20,657 nt of DNA from Bacillota bacterium (GCA_009787685.1 WQSV01000006.1:1-20657), one strand, 5' to 3'. Shown: positions 6,996-14,249, counted from the first letter of the stretch. Notes: a model not told the origin generated them from the letters alone. A program made the numbers and translations.

Positions 6996-9900
6996 ATGTG
7001 GACAATTGAACAACAAAAGGCAATAGAAACAAAGGGCGTTAACTTGCTTGTTTCCGCTTCGGCGGGCAGTGGAAAAACTACTGTCATGCTTGAGCGTGTT
7101 GTTCGAATGCTTGAGGGTGGAGTTCGTTTGGGTGAAATGGTTATCTGCACCTACACCAAAGCGTCCGCTGCTGATATGAAGGCAAAGCTCTACAAAAAAT
7201 TATCGGAAAGAATTTTAAAGAACGAAAAAAACAAAGCGAGGTCGGCAGTTTCAATTAGCACTCATGACAAAAATGTCACATGGGCAAGAGATGCTATGCG
7301 TGAAATTCCCCTTGCTCAAATTTCAACTCTGCATAGCTTTTGTCAAACTTTGATAAAAGACTTTTTTTATTTTGTTGATGTTTCCCCCGATTTCAAAGTT
7401 TTGAGTGAAAATGAAGCGGATAGTATGTTGAGAGGGGCGATTGAAAAAGCGATTTTAGGCAAGAATGAAGAATTAAGAGTGAAGAGTGGAGATGAGGATT
7501 TTACACTGCTTTATGAGGTCATGCTCAAAAATCGCTCGCATCGCAATTTGGTTGAAACAGTTTATCAAATTTTCAAAAAAGCTCAAAGCATGGAAGATTT
7601 TGAGGAGTTTTTGAATAAAAGTGTAATGTGGAGTGTGGAGAGTGAAGTTAATGACAAAATTAATTTGACGACCACTCCAGACGCCACCGTTCACGCTTCA
7701 AGTTCAAAAACCCTTCCTCTCGTCAACGCTCTTGTTGCATTGACGAAAGAGACCAAGAAGATCTATGCTTTAAAAAAACAAAAACAAGGAAAAATTGACT
7801 ATTCCGATTTTGAAGAGTTGGTTCACAAAATACTCGAACATTCGGAAGCGCGGGAGCAGATTGCGGAAAAATATAAGTATATTTTCATTGATGAATATCA
7901 AGATGCGAACTATTCTCAAGAAAAAATAATCAACTCACTTGTTGGTGAGAAATTTTTTGTTGGCGATGTCAAACAGAGTATTTATGGTTTTCGAAATTCC
8001 AACCCGAGGATTTTTGTTGAACGAATGGAATCAATGGGGGCTGGGGAATGTGTAGCGACAGAAAGGGAAGGAAAAAACAAAGAATCCAACTCTCAACAGA
8101 AAACATCCAACCGTGAACATTTAAACAACGGTTGTGTGATTGAATTAAACCAAAACTTTCGTTCAGACAGGGAGATTTTGGAATTTTGCAATGACGTTTT
8201 TTCTGTTGTCATGAAGAAGGAATTTGGACAAGTTGACTATTTTAAAGAAGCGATGTTTTCGTTTCCTGCAATGCAAAATAATTGTGGGAATGAGGACTGC
8301 AATAAGATTGCAGGGGTGGGAACATCCCACGCGAACAGTTCTAACTTTAGTCAAAAAATGTCCGTTAATGACCAACCCTCGTTCGGGAGGCAGGGTGCTT
8401 CCACTACAGATGACATTTCATCTAAAATCCAACTCCACATTATCAGAAAAGACGAAGAGAAGAAAGAAAAAGATTTGATTGAAAAAGTTTATTCGGTCAA
8501 GGACGATGAGGGGGAGAGTGAGAAGGCGTCTAAAAGCGAACATGTTGCGGAGTCGGCTTTGGTTGTTTCGCACATTGTTGAGTTGGTTGAGAATGGGGCG
8601 GTTTTTAAGGACATTGCGATTCTTTTAAGGGGTGTCAACACTGCGTTTGTTGGGACTTTGAAAAATGTTTTGGGAAAACATAATATTCCTTTTTCTTCAT
8701 CAAAAAAAAGGAGTGCGGGAGAGAGTCGAGCAGTCCAAGAAGTTGTTAATTTTTTAAAAGCGGTTCAAAATCCACATGATGATGTGGCGCTGGTTGCATC
8801 AATGTTGTCAAGTTTCGGAAAGTTTTCTTTAGACGATTTGAGAGAGATTGGAAAAGAAAAAGGGGATTCGTTTTTTGAAAAATGCTTGAAATTGATTTCA
8901 ATGCACAATTCTCAAGTCTCAATGCACAATGATTGTGAGAGAGAGGGTAGTTCTAGCGAGAGTGGTTATATTGCAGGGAAGACCAAGGCTCACCCGCTGT
9001 CGAACCACGAAGTAACAATGGAATCGGAATCTCGCTTTGCAGGGGCGGGATTGTTTCGCCCGTTGTTTGGTGCGGAACAAAACACCAGTCGAGTGTTCGC
9101 CTCTACAAGTGACATCTCCAAAAATAACAAAAACAGTGGCATTTCAAAAAACAAAAAAAAATCTAATAACAATTGTGTGAGCCTTGAGTGTTGTGCGTTG
9201 AAAAAATTTTTGAACTCCCTAAATTATTTCCAACAGCTGTCTCGTGGAATAAATGTTCCGACTTTGCTTGGTCGAATTATTGCTCACTTTGATTTTTTCA
9301 AGCATGTTTTTGCTTATGAGGATGGAAAAAATTTGACGAGGGAATTGTCGTTGTTTTTGGATTATGTTGCGGAGTGTTCGTTCAAAACTTGTTTGGAAGA
9401 TTTTTTGTTGCACTATGAAAGCGCGGAAATATCTCTTGAGACAACTGTTGATGTTGACTCAATTCAAATCGCGACGATTCATTCATCGAAAGGATTGGAA
9501 TATGAACATGTTATTTTGCCACAGCTTTCTCAAAAGTTTAACATGCAAGACACCCACAAAAAAGTGTTGATTGACGCGGATTATGGCTTTGCAATCAAAG
9601 ACCATTGCGTTGAAACAAGAAAAATAACCGACACTCCACTCATGGAATTTTTGAAAGAAAAAATGACAAGAGAGAGAAAAGAGGAGGAGATGAGACTGCT
9701 TTATGTCGCACTAACGAGGGCAAAAAAAAGTGTTTTCATGACCGCGTTTAATCCAAAAGAAGATGAAGTCCCGCCGAAAGACGCAATGAACTATGTTGAG
9801 TGGATTTTAAGGGCGAAAGACAGCAAGAGACTTGAGATGTTTTGGCATGGAGAAAAAGATTGTATTATTGAAGAGAGGGAACACAAAACGACAGTTCAAT

Positions 9901-10607
9901 CATTTGACGAATGTCAAATGAGGAAAGAAAGGTTCAAAAAAAACTTTGAGTTTGAGTATCAACTCGACACAAGGGTTTTAAAAACAACCGTCACAAAAAT
10001 TGCGAAAGAAGATGGCGGAGACTTTTTTGAAACGGAAGATGTGGGAGTGGATAACCTTGGTCGCTTGAGAGAAACCGTTGATATGGAAAGAGCGACAGCT
10101 GTTGGAAATGCATATCACAAGATAATGCAATTGCTTGATTTCGGAAAAGAGTTTTTGTCGCAATATGAAAAAATCAACAGCGATTTAAAGAGTCTAGTTG
10201 ACGAGGGGAAGATTGAAAAAGCATTCCATGAAATGGTGAAGCTGACAAAAGGAAAAAAGCACTACAAAGAGAAAGCGTTTGTTTTTTCAACTAAGAGTGA
10301 AGAGTTAAAAGTGGAAAGCGAAGAGAGTGGGCAAAGTGTAGAGTTGGGAATTAAGAGTGGAGATTTTTTTGACATGACAACCGCTCCAACCTCCGTGATC
10401 CAAACTCCACTCTCTAGTTTGCTGGTTCAAGGTGTCATCGACTTGATTGTTGACAACGGCGAACATGTTTTGATTGTTGACTACAAAAGTGGGAAACCTT
10501 CGCCGAAGATGAAAAAAGCCTATGACAAGCAATTGGAAGTCTATAAAAAAATTGCGGAGAAATTGCTTGGAAGAAGAGCAGAAACGATGTTATACTTTTT
10601 TGGGTAA
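6996..10607 (+). CDS. addA: ATP-dependent helicase/nuclease subunit A (AddA)
   Basis: The 3'-5' helicase and nuclease subunit of the AddAB recombination complex. The 1203-aa protein begins MWTIEQQKAI, the family's usual start, so I prefer ATG 6996 over an upstream GTG at 6936; there is no Shine-Dalgarno. UvrD/RecB helicase motifs appear in order: Walker A ASAGSGKT (residues 21-28), STLHSFC, DEYQD (299-303), GDVKQSIYGFR, LNQNFRSDREI, IATIHSSKGLEYEHVIL and RLLYVALTRAKKS. The C-terminal nuclease has GVID (from 1146, D1149), DYKSG (D1162-K1164) and QLEVYKK. Two large family A inserts (about residues 424-479 and 635-736) and family B inserts (about 208-236 and 1098-1142) lie between conserved blocks. 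The loop before LNQNFRS also carries extra sequence. The frame is intact, so activity is likely. Confidence 0.95.
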   Translation: MWTIEQQKAIETKGVNLLVSASAGSGKTTVMLERVVRMLEGGVRLGEMVICTYTKASAADMKAKLYKKLSERILKNEKNKARSAVSISTHDKNVTWARDAMREIPLAQISTLHSFCQTLIKDFFYFVDVSPDFKVLSENEADSMLRGAIEKAILGKNEELRVKSGDEDFTLLYEVMLKNRSHRNLVETVYQIFKKAQSMEDFEEFLNKSVMWSVESEVNDKINLTTTPDATVHASSSKTLPLVNALVALTKETKKIYALKKQKQGKIDYSDFEELVHKILEHSEAREQIAEKYKYIFIDEYQDANYSQEKIINSLVGEKFFVGDVKQSIYGFRNSNPRIFVERMESMGAGECVATEREGKNKESNSQQKTSNREHLNNGCVIELNQNFRSDREILEFCNDVFSVVMKKEFGQVDYFKEAMFSFPAMQNNCGNEDCNKIAGVGTSHANSSNFSQKMSVNDQPSFGRQGASTTDDISSKIQLHIIRKDEEKKEKDLIEKVYSVKDDEGESEKASKSEHVAESALVVSHIVELVENGAVFKDIAILLRGVNTAFVGTLKNVLGKHNIPFSSSKKRSAGESRAVQEVVNFLKAVQNPHDDVALVASMLSSFGKFSLDDLREIGKEKGDSFFEKCLKLISMHNSQVSMHNDCEREGSSSESGYIAGKTKAHPLSNHEVTMESESRFAGAGLFRPLFGAEQNTSRVFASTSDISKNNKNSGISKNKKKSNNNCVSLECCALKKFLNSLNYFQQLSRGINVPTLLGRIIAHFDFFKHVFAYEDGKNLTRELSLFLDYVAECSFKTCLEDFLLHYESAEISLETTVDVDSIQIATIHSSKGLEYEHVILPQLSQKFNMQDTHKKVLIDADYGFAIKDHCVETRKITDTPLMEFLKEKMTRERKEEEMRLLYVALTRAKKSVFMTAFNPKEDEVPPKDAMNYVEWILRAKDSKRLEMFWHGEKDCIIEEREHKTTVQSFDECQMRKERFKKNFEFEYQLDTRVLKTTVTKIAKEDGGDFFETEDVGVDNLGRLRETVDMERATAVGNAYHKIMQLLDFGKEFLSQYEKINSDLKSLVDEGKIEKAFHEMVKLTKGKKHYKEKAFVFSTKSEELKVESEESGQSVELGIKSGDFFDMTTAPTSVIQTPLSSLLVQGVIDLIVDNGEHVLIVDYKSGKPSPKMKKAYDKQLEVYKKIAEKLLGRRAETMLYFFG
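7619..7702 (+). repeat. In-frame palindromic insert, family B (in addA)
   Basis: The left arm around 7621-7645 (GTGTAATGTGGAGTGTGGAG) imperfectly pairs with 7672-7697 (CCACTCCAGACGCCACCG, TTCACGC). It encodes a segment near SVESEVNDKINLTTTPD. A short piece at 7462-7500 (AAGAATTAAGAGTGAAGAG) resembles the left half of the family and may be a relic. Confidence 0.5.
8265..8432 (+). repeat. In-frame palindromic insert, family A, copy 4 (in addA)
   Basis: It starts CCTGCAATGCAAAATAATTG and carries the family's GGGAATGAGGACTGCAATAA and TTGCAGGGGTGGG. The peptide PAMQNNCGNEDCNKIAG matches copies 1 and 3. It lies between VDYFKEAMFSF and KIQLHIIRKDE, a loop between conserved AddA segments. The right end is diverged, so the boundary is uncertain. 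Confidence 0.65.
8898..9203 (+). repeat. In-frame palindromic insert, family A, copy 5 (in addA)
   Basis: The longest copy, about 306 bp. The left end has a doubled TCAATGCACAAT motif (8898-8930), and the right end reads AATAACAATTGTGTGAGCC then TTGTGCGTTGAAA. The inner part holds GCAGGGGCGGGATTGTTTC and AACAAAACACCAG, matching the inner arms of copy 3. It encodes SMHNSQVSMHNDC, FAGAGLFRPLFGAEQN and KNKKKSNNNCV. It separates FFEKCLKL from LKKFLNSLNYFQQL, which are close together in ordinary AddA. Confidence 0.75.
10288..10420 (+). repeat. In-frame palindromic insert, family B (in addA)
   Basis: AACTAAGAGTGAAGAGT (10289-10305) is nearly complementary to ACTCCACTCTCTAGTT (10404-10419). The encoded peptide begins KSEELKVESEE and ends QTPLSSL. 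It lies directly ahead of LLVQGVIDLIV, which opens the nuclease domain, at the equivalent place to family A copy 3 in AddB. Confidence 0.65.
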
Positions 10608-10670
10608 AAAGAGGCTAATTGAACAGTGAAAACTAATAACACAAGCCAATGGAATGCAACTATGTCTTAA

Positions 10671-10758
10671 GGGGGCTTATTAGTTCATAAGGCACTCCTA
10701 AGCGAGGTTAACACAAAGTTGGAAATCTAGGTGTGCCCCTTGACACAAAAAGGGGCGG
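10671..10758. repeat. Third copy of the GTTCATAAGGCAC repeat family
   Basis: GTTCATAAGGCACTCCTAAG, CGAGGTTAACACAAAGTTGG, AAATCTAG and CCCCTTGACACAAAAAGGGG match the copy at 620-706 with few changes. The gap 10608-10977 otherwise holds about 130 bases with no recognisable feature (roughly 10759-10889) and then a terminator. I see no gene in it. Confidence 0.75.
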
Positions 10759-10889
10759 TCCACAATCGCTCGACTGCACTTGTGATTTGATTTCTGGCGG
10801 TTGGAGACGTTTTCCCCTGCAAGTTCCAACATTTTCTTTTCAAAGGTTGTGGGATTAGATGCCCCACATCAGCTAAAGCTGGCTAGAAC

Positions 10890-10930
10890 AAAAAAACGCA
10901 CGATGTTCACATTCCATTGTGCGTTTTTTT
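10890..10930. terminator. Bidirectional intrinsic terminator between addA and degV
   Basis: AAAAAAACGCACGATG (10890-10905) pairs with CATTGTGCGTTTTTTT (10915-10930), with one G-T type mismatch and a nine-base loop. There is an A-tract before and a T-tract after, so it can stop transcription from both convergent genes. Confidence 0.88.
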
Positions 10931-10977
10931 GATGTGATTTTTTGGAGGCGTTAATGCTTTTAGTGACAACGATTTTT

Positions 10978-11871
10978 TTAGTCGAGTCGTTCTGCTCCTT
11001 CGAAAAGTATTGCGGCAACACCACAGCCGACATGAGAGCCGACAACTGGTCCGAGAATCAACTCTTTTAGAGTGAGTGAGGGGTATTTTTCTTTTACTGC
11101 ATTTTTTAGATTGTCATAGGTTTGATTTGGTGTTGATTTGATGATATAGGCTGTTTGAGAAGAAAAGTCTTGGATTATGTTTTCGCCATTCTCTTCCATT
11201 TTATTAAGGACATATTGAATGGCATTTTTTGAGCCTTTTGCCGAACTTTCAACAACAAGTTTCCCTTTTTTGTTGACAACAATAATTGGCTTGACTTTCA
11301 AAAGTGTTCCCACTGTTGCTTTGAAAGAGCTGAGCCTTCCTCCGCGCTTGAGGTGAAAAAGGTCGTCGATTATGACCCATGCTTGTTGGCGAGCGCGCAC
11401 TTTTTCAATATAGTCGACTGCATCTTGGCTGTCAACTCCATTGTCACGCATTATGAGAAGTTTGTCGATGAGCATTTGCATTCCAAGGGATGTTATGAGA
11501 CTGTCGACAATATGGATTTTTCTGTTAGTTAGTTGAGAGTTCATTTTTTCCGCGGCTTGAACTCCGCTTTGATATGTTCCCGATAGTCCGCTTGAAAGGG
11601 TGACATGAATAATATCTCCGCTTGGATTTTCGGAAAGTATTTTTTCGAAATGCTCAATGTATTCAAATTCGTTTAGTTGCGTTGTTGTTGGAAGTGCGCC
11701 TGCTTTGATTTTTTCATAGAACTCTTGGATAGGCGCAGTGCTTTCATAGAGCGCGTCAAACTCTTTGCCCTCAATGATATATTTCATGGTGAGGCAGTAA
11801 ATGTTTTTTTCTTTCAATTCTCCAATAAAATAGTCTGAAGTTGAATCTGTTGAGATAATAAAGTTTTGCAT
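10978..11871 (-). CDS. DegV family (FakB-type) fatty-acid-binding protein
   Basis: DegV proteins bind a fatty acid; the FakB members present it to the kinase FakA for phosphorylation and entry into phospholipid synthesis. The 297-aa protein shows the family landmarks: DSTSDY near the N-terminus, TLSSGLSGTYQS, HIVDSL, LKRGGRLSS, KPIIVV and GPVVGSHVGCGVAAI near the end. The last of these usually reads GP(V/I)xxxHxGPG, so the Pro-to-Cys change is notable. ATG 11871 has an AAGGAG ribosome site at 11879-11884. It lies 54 bases downstream of the YgjV-type gene on the same strand, so the two are probably one operon. With a FabT-like regulator divergently encoded next door, a role in use of exogenous fatty acids is a reasonable inference; no FakA is in the window. 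Confidence 0.9.
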   Translation of the reverse strand: MQNFIISTDSTSDYFIGELKEKNIYCLTMKYIIEGKEFDALYESTAPIQEFYEKIKAGALPTTTQLNEFEYIEHFEKILSENPSGDIIHVTLSSGLSGTYQSGVQAAEKMNSQLTNRKIHIVDSLITSLGMQMLIDKLLIMRDNGVDSQDAVDYIEKVRARQQAWVIIDDLFHLKRGGRLSSFKATVGTLLKVKPIIVVNKKGKLVVESSAKGSKNAIQYVLNKMEENGENIIQDFSSQTAYIIKSTPNQTYDNLKNAVKEKYPSLTLKELILGPVVGSHVGCGVAAILFEGAERLD

Positions 11872-11925
11872 TGAATTTTCTCCTTGCGTGATTTTTACGC
11901 ATTTGTTGTTGTTTTTAACGTTTGA

Positions 11926-12990
11926 CTAGGACAGTTTTGTTGCTTTTTTTAAAGTTTGTTTTGGTTTTTTAGTTAAATTTTCTGAATCAGTTGATTGACT
12001 TGGTTCGATTTCATTTTTTGCTAGGTTCGTTAATGGTGTTTTCAAGATAACTTCTTTCATGTCATCTTGATGTTTTGATAGTTTCGCGACAGGCATAGCG
12101 TCAAGCTTTAGCTTTTTGTCTTCCATTTCTTTCGCGATTATTTCTTTGACCTCTTGGACACAACGAATGTCGTTTAGAACTGCTGTTGTTTTTTCTTGGA
12201 CAGATTTTATGTCCTGCATATCCGAAGACTCAATAACTGCAAGTTCATAGCGAATCATTTTCGCCGCAAGTTTTTCCAATTCTTCTCGGGGCATCCTTTT
12301 TGCAATTTCTCCAGTCGAAGCAGAATAAGCTCCCATTTTTTCGAGTTCTGTGTTGAAAAGAACTTTGATTTTTTTCAACTCTTTGTTTATTAGCCTTCGG
12401 CGAAGAAGTAGCAAGTAGAAAACGATAACTGAGAGAATTTTTGAAACCTCAATGAGTATGCCCATTATGTTCCAACGCAACCCTGTTGACGGGTCGGGAT
12501 AGAGAATGTTAAGAGGGGTTTGAGTTAGCAATACCGCTGCTGCATAGAAAACAACAGCAATTCGAACATAATGTCTTCCCGGCAAGTATTGACCAATGAC
12601 AAAACCGAGCGCGAAAACAAATCCGACAATGTGCATCCAGCGAACCTCAGCGGGTGTTTGGATGATTCCAATAGCTCCTGCAACGAGGGCAACAACAATC
12701 ATTATGGCAAGAAAAATTTTGCCTGCTCGTCTTCTTTTGGGAGTGTCTTTTTTGAATATCCACCAAAAGACTAGAGCGCGAATCGTGCTGTAGGCTGCGG
12801 CGAGAATCAAAGTAAATTGGGTTTGCATTCCAGTTGCAAGTCCAATAAAAACAAACATGCCCGTCCAAAAAAGACTGCTAAGACCTGCAAAAAGAAAATA
12901 TTTTCTGCGGTTTTTGATTTGATAGGAAATGAACTCAAGAGTGATTGTGACAACCCCGAAAACTTGAGCCAAAATGAACCATGGTGACAT
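11926..12990 (-). CDS. YgjV-type multi-pass inner membrane protein
   Basis: I place the start at ATG 12990, which has GGAG at 13000-13003, rather than TTG 13047, which lies inside an operator. This gives 354 aa. About six to seven membrane helices fill the first 200 residues, opening MSPWFILAQVFGVVTITLEF. The N-terminal pattern (LAQ..GV, a basic N-R-R-K loop, then AAAYSTIRALVFWW) resembles the E. coli YgjV inner membrane family (Imp-YgjV), whose function is not established. A cytoplasmic tail of about 150 residues follows. It is rich in Lys and Glu, probably helical, and includes LEKLAAKMIRYELAVIES. Such a tail is not part of the short E. coli protein. The gene leads the degV operon and is divergent from the FabT-like regulator. 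Confidence 0.65.
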   Translation of the reverse strand: MSPWFILAQVFGVVTITLEFISYQIKNRRKYFLFAGLSSLFWTGMFVFIGLATGMQTQFTLILAAAYSTIRALVFWWIFKKDTPKRRRAGKIFLAIMIVVALVAGAIGIIQTPAEVRWMHIVGFVFALGFVIGQYLPGRHYVRIAVVFYAAAVLLTQTPLNILYPDPSTGLRWNIMGILIEVSKILSVIVFYLLLLRRRLINKELKKIKVLFNTELEKMGAYSASTGEIAKRMPREELEKLAAKMIRYELAVIESSDMQDIKSVQEKTTAVLNDIRCVQEVKEIIAKEMEDKKLKLDAMPVAKLSKHQDDMKEVILKTPLTNLAKNEIEPSQSTDSENLTKKPKQTLKKATKLS

Positions 12991-13034
12991 AAATAAAAAC
13001 TCCTTTTTTAAATGCTTGAACACAAACCGAAACA

Positions 13035-13049
13035 GTTTGATTGTCAAAC
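13035..13049. promoter_or_regulatory. FabT-box-like operator 1
   Basis: A perfect dyad, GTTTGA-TTG-TCAAAC, lies in the divergent region. It resembles the FabT box described in Lactococcus and Streptococcus (core TTTGATTATCAAA). The minus strand of the dyad contains TTGACA, so a bound repressor would cover a -35-like element of the leftward operon. Confidence 0.7.
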
Positions 13050-13058
13050 TATAATAAC

Positions 13059-13088
13059 AGTCTAATACAAAAATACTTTGATTGTCAA
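13059..13088 (-). promoter_or_regulatory. Possible promoter of the ygjV-degV operon
   Basis: On the minus strand, TTGACA (13088-13083) is followed after 18 bp by TAGACT (13064-13059, 4 of 6 matches). The -35 lies within operator 2 and the transcript would run through operator 1. The -10 is weak. Confidence 0.35.
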
Positions 13089-13090
13089 AT
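13076..13090. promoter_or_regulatory. FabT-box-like operator 2
   Basis: CTTTGATTGTCAAAT repeats the 13-base core TTTGATTGTCAAA of operator 1. The centres (13042 and 13083) are 41 bp apart, close to four helical turns, so two dimers would sit on one face of the DNA. A half-site, TTTGACA, follows at 13128-13134. Confidence 0.7.
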
Positions 13091-13128
13091 AAAAATTACA
13101 CATTTTAAAAAATAATATAAAAAAAGGT

Positions 13129-13157
13129 TTGACATGCTTAGGGTTTTGATGCATAAT
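13129..13157 (+). promoter_or_regulatory. Promoter of the FabT-like gene
   Basis: TTGACA (13129-13134), a 17-bp spacer and CATAAT (13152-13157, 5 of 6 matches). The expected start of transcription is about 13164, only a few bases before ATG 13167. The -35 overlaps a TTTGACA operator half-site, so autoregulation is possible. Confidence 0.55.
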
Positions 13158-13166
13158 AGAGTTGTT

Positions 13167-13652
13167 ATGGCAGTTAAATCAAACAAAGAGAAGTTGCAAG
13201 ATTTTTTTATTAGTAGTTTTTACTCAATACTCTCAACCGAAGAAAAAGCATTGGAAGCTTTTTCTGGGGGAGAATTGTCTTTGAAAGAGATTCATCTAAT
13301 CGCGGCGGTTTTCAAAACAAAGTCGGCGAATAAAAATAATTTTTCAACCGTTGCAAGAGTGCTGAATATCACTTTGGGAACGCTTACTACCTCGTTTTCA
13401 AGACTTCAAAGAAAAGGCTATTTAAAAAAAGTTCCTCATGAGACGGACAAAAGAATATTTTATATTGAGCCAACCGACAAAGCAGAAATGATTCATGCTG
13501 AGCATGTGATTTTTCATGAAAAAATGATGGCGGGTATTGTTGGGAGTTTGAGTGAAGAGGAAATGGGTGGACTTATGGAGTCATTGACAAAACTAGACAA
13601 TTTTTTCAAGCAACTAAGAGCGGAATATAAAAGCAAATTTGCAAAGAAATAG
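13167..13652 (+). CDS. FabT-like MarR family transcriptional regulator
   Basis: 161 aa from ATG 13167. An upstream ATG at 13134 with a weak AAAAAGG would give 172 aa but overlaps the promoter. The winged-helix core runs from about residue 40 to 115: LSLKEIHLIAAV, then the recognition region ARVLNITLGTLTTSFSRL, then the wing KGYLKKVPHETDKRIFYIEPT. The order IEEKSL / LTLGTVTISLNNLEKKGY / HAKFHKNMV of streptococcal FabT is mirrored by TEEKAL / ITLGTLTTSFSRLQRKGY / HVIFHEKMM. FabT represses membrane-lipid genes in response to acyl-ACP, and its site resembles the two dyads beside this gene. The likely targets are the divergent ygjV-degV operon and itself. No fab genes are in the window, so the physiological link is inferred. 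Confidence 0.8.
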   Translation: MAVKSNKEKLQDFFISSFYSILSTEEKALEAFSGGELSLKEIHLIAAVFKTKSANKNNFSTVARVLNITLGTLTTSFSRLQRKGYLKKVPHETDKRIFYIEPTDKAEMIHAEHVIFHEKMMAGIVGSLSEEEMGGLMESLTKLDNFFKQLRAEYKSKFAKK

Positions 13653-13667
13653 AAACATTGAAAAAGA

Positions 13668-13701
13668 AAAAAACAGCGCGCCGAGAGGTTCGCTGTTTTT
13701 T
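13668..13701. terminator. Bidirectional terminator between two convergent marR genes
   Basis: AAAAAACAGCG (13668-13678) pairs exactly with CGCTGTTTTTT (13691-13701) around a 12-base loop. It lies 15 bases after the FabT-like stop and about 55 bases beyond the stop of the leftward marR gene. Confidence 0.82.
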
Positions 13702-13756
13702 GTTTTGTTTGTTATTTTGGTAATTTTTTTGGGGATAGAGGTGTGGGTGTGCAAAT

Positions 13757-14221
13757 TTATTTCTTTGGTGGAATCATTCCCCAGATTTTTATCATTTCTT
13801 TATAGAGTTCAAAAAGACGGTCTTGTTCTTTTTGGGGAATGTGGGTATTGTAGAGAGTCACATATTGTCTCTGTTTTCTTGTTTTTTCTTCTTGGATTAT
13901 TTCCTCACCTTTTTTGGTCAAAGTTAAGTTCACAACTTTTTTGCCAATATTTTTTGTTTTTGTCACGTAGCCTTTTTTAACGATGGAGTTAATTAATCTT
14001 GATGCGTTGGATCTTGCCATGCCAATTCCTTGGGAAATGACACTTGGAGAGCATCCATCATAGTGATTGATGACGAACATTGCTTGACGCTCATGAAAAG
14101 TCAGGTTCTTTTGTTTTAATTCTTTGTCATGATCGTTGAAATAACCCGACACATTTTGGTTGAAGATGTGGGAATATTGGTTCATTAGTCTGTGAAGCTC
14201 ATCTGCTTGCTCTTCGGTCAC
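13757..14221 (-). CDS. MarR family transcriptional regulator
   Basis: 154 aa with a standard MarR winged helix-turn-helix. LTFHERQAMFVI leads into the helix-turn-helix (SPSVISQGIGMARSNASRLINSIVKKGYV), then the wing (KTKNIGKKVVNLTLTKKG), and a C-terminal dimerisation helix ends in KIWGMIPPKK. The start is GTG 14221 with AAGGAG at 14234-14239, a 12-base spacing that is slightly long. It is not closely similar to the neighbouring FabT-like protein outside the fold. The ligand is unknown. The nearest good candidate operator is the 31-bp perfect dyad at 14747-14777, about 500 bases upstream and in front of the lipoprotein operon. Control of that operon by this regulator is a guess from position. 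Confidence 0.85.
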   Translation of the reverse strand: MTEEQADELHRLMNQYSHIFNQNVSGYFNDHDKELKQKNLTFHERQAMFVINHYDGCSPSVISQGIGMARSNASRLINSIVKKGYVTKTKNIGKKVVNLTLTKKGEEIIQEEKTRKQRQYVTLYNTHIPQKEQDRLFELYKEMIKIWGMIPPKK

Positions 14222-14249
14222 TTTTCTGATTTTCTCCTTGGTTTGTTTT

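Noticed and set aside
1233..9203. Inteins or IS elements in addA/addB
   Set aside because: Segments of 55-100 residues are far too short, have no splicing or transposase motifs, and are palindromic.
833..10607. addA/addB as pseudogenes because of the inserts
   Set aside because: Both frames are intact end to end, and all helicase, nuclease and Fe-S motifs are kept.
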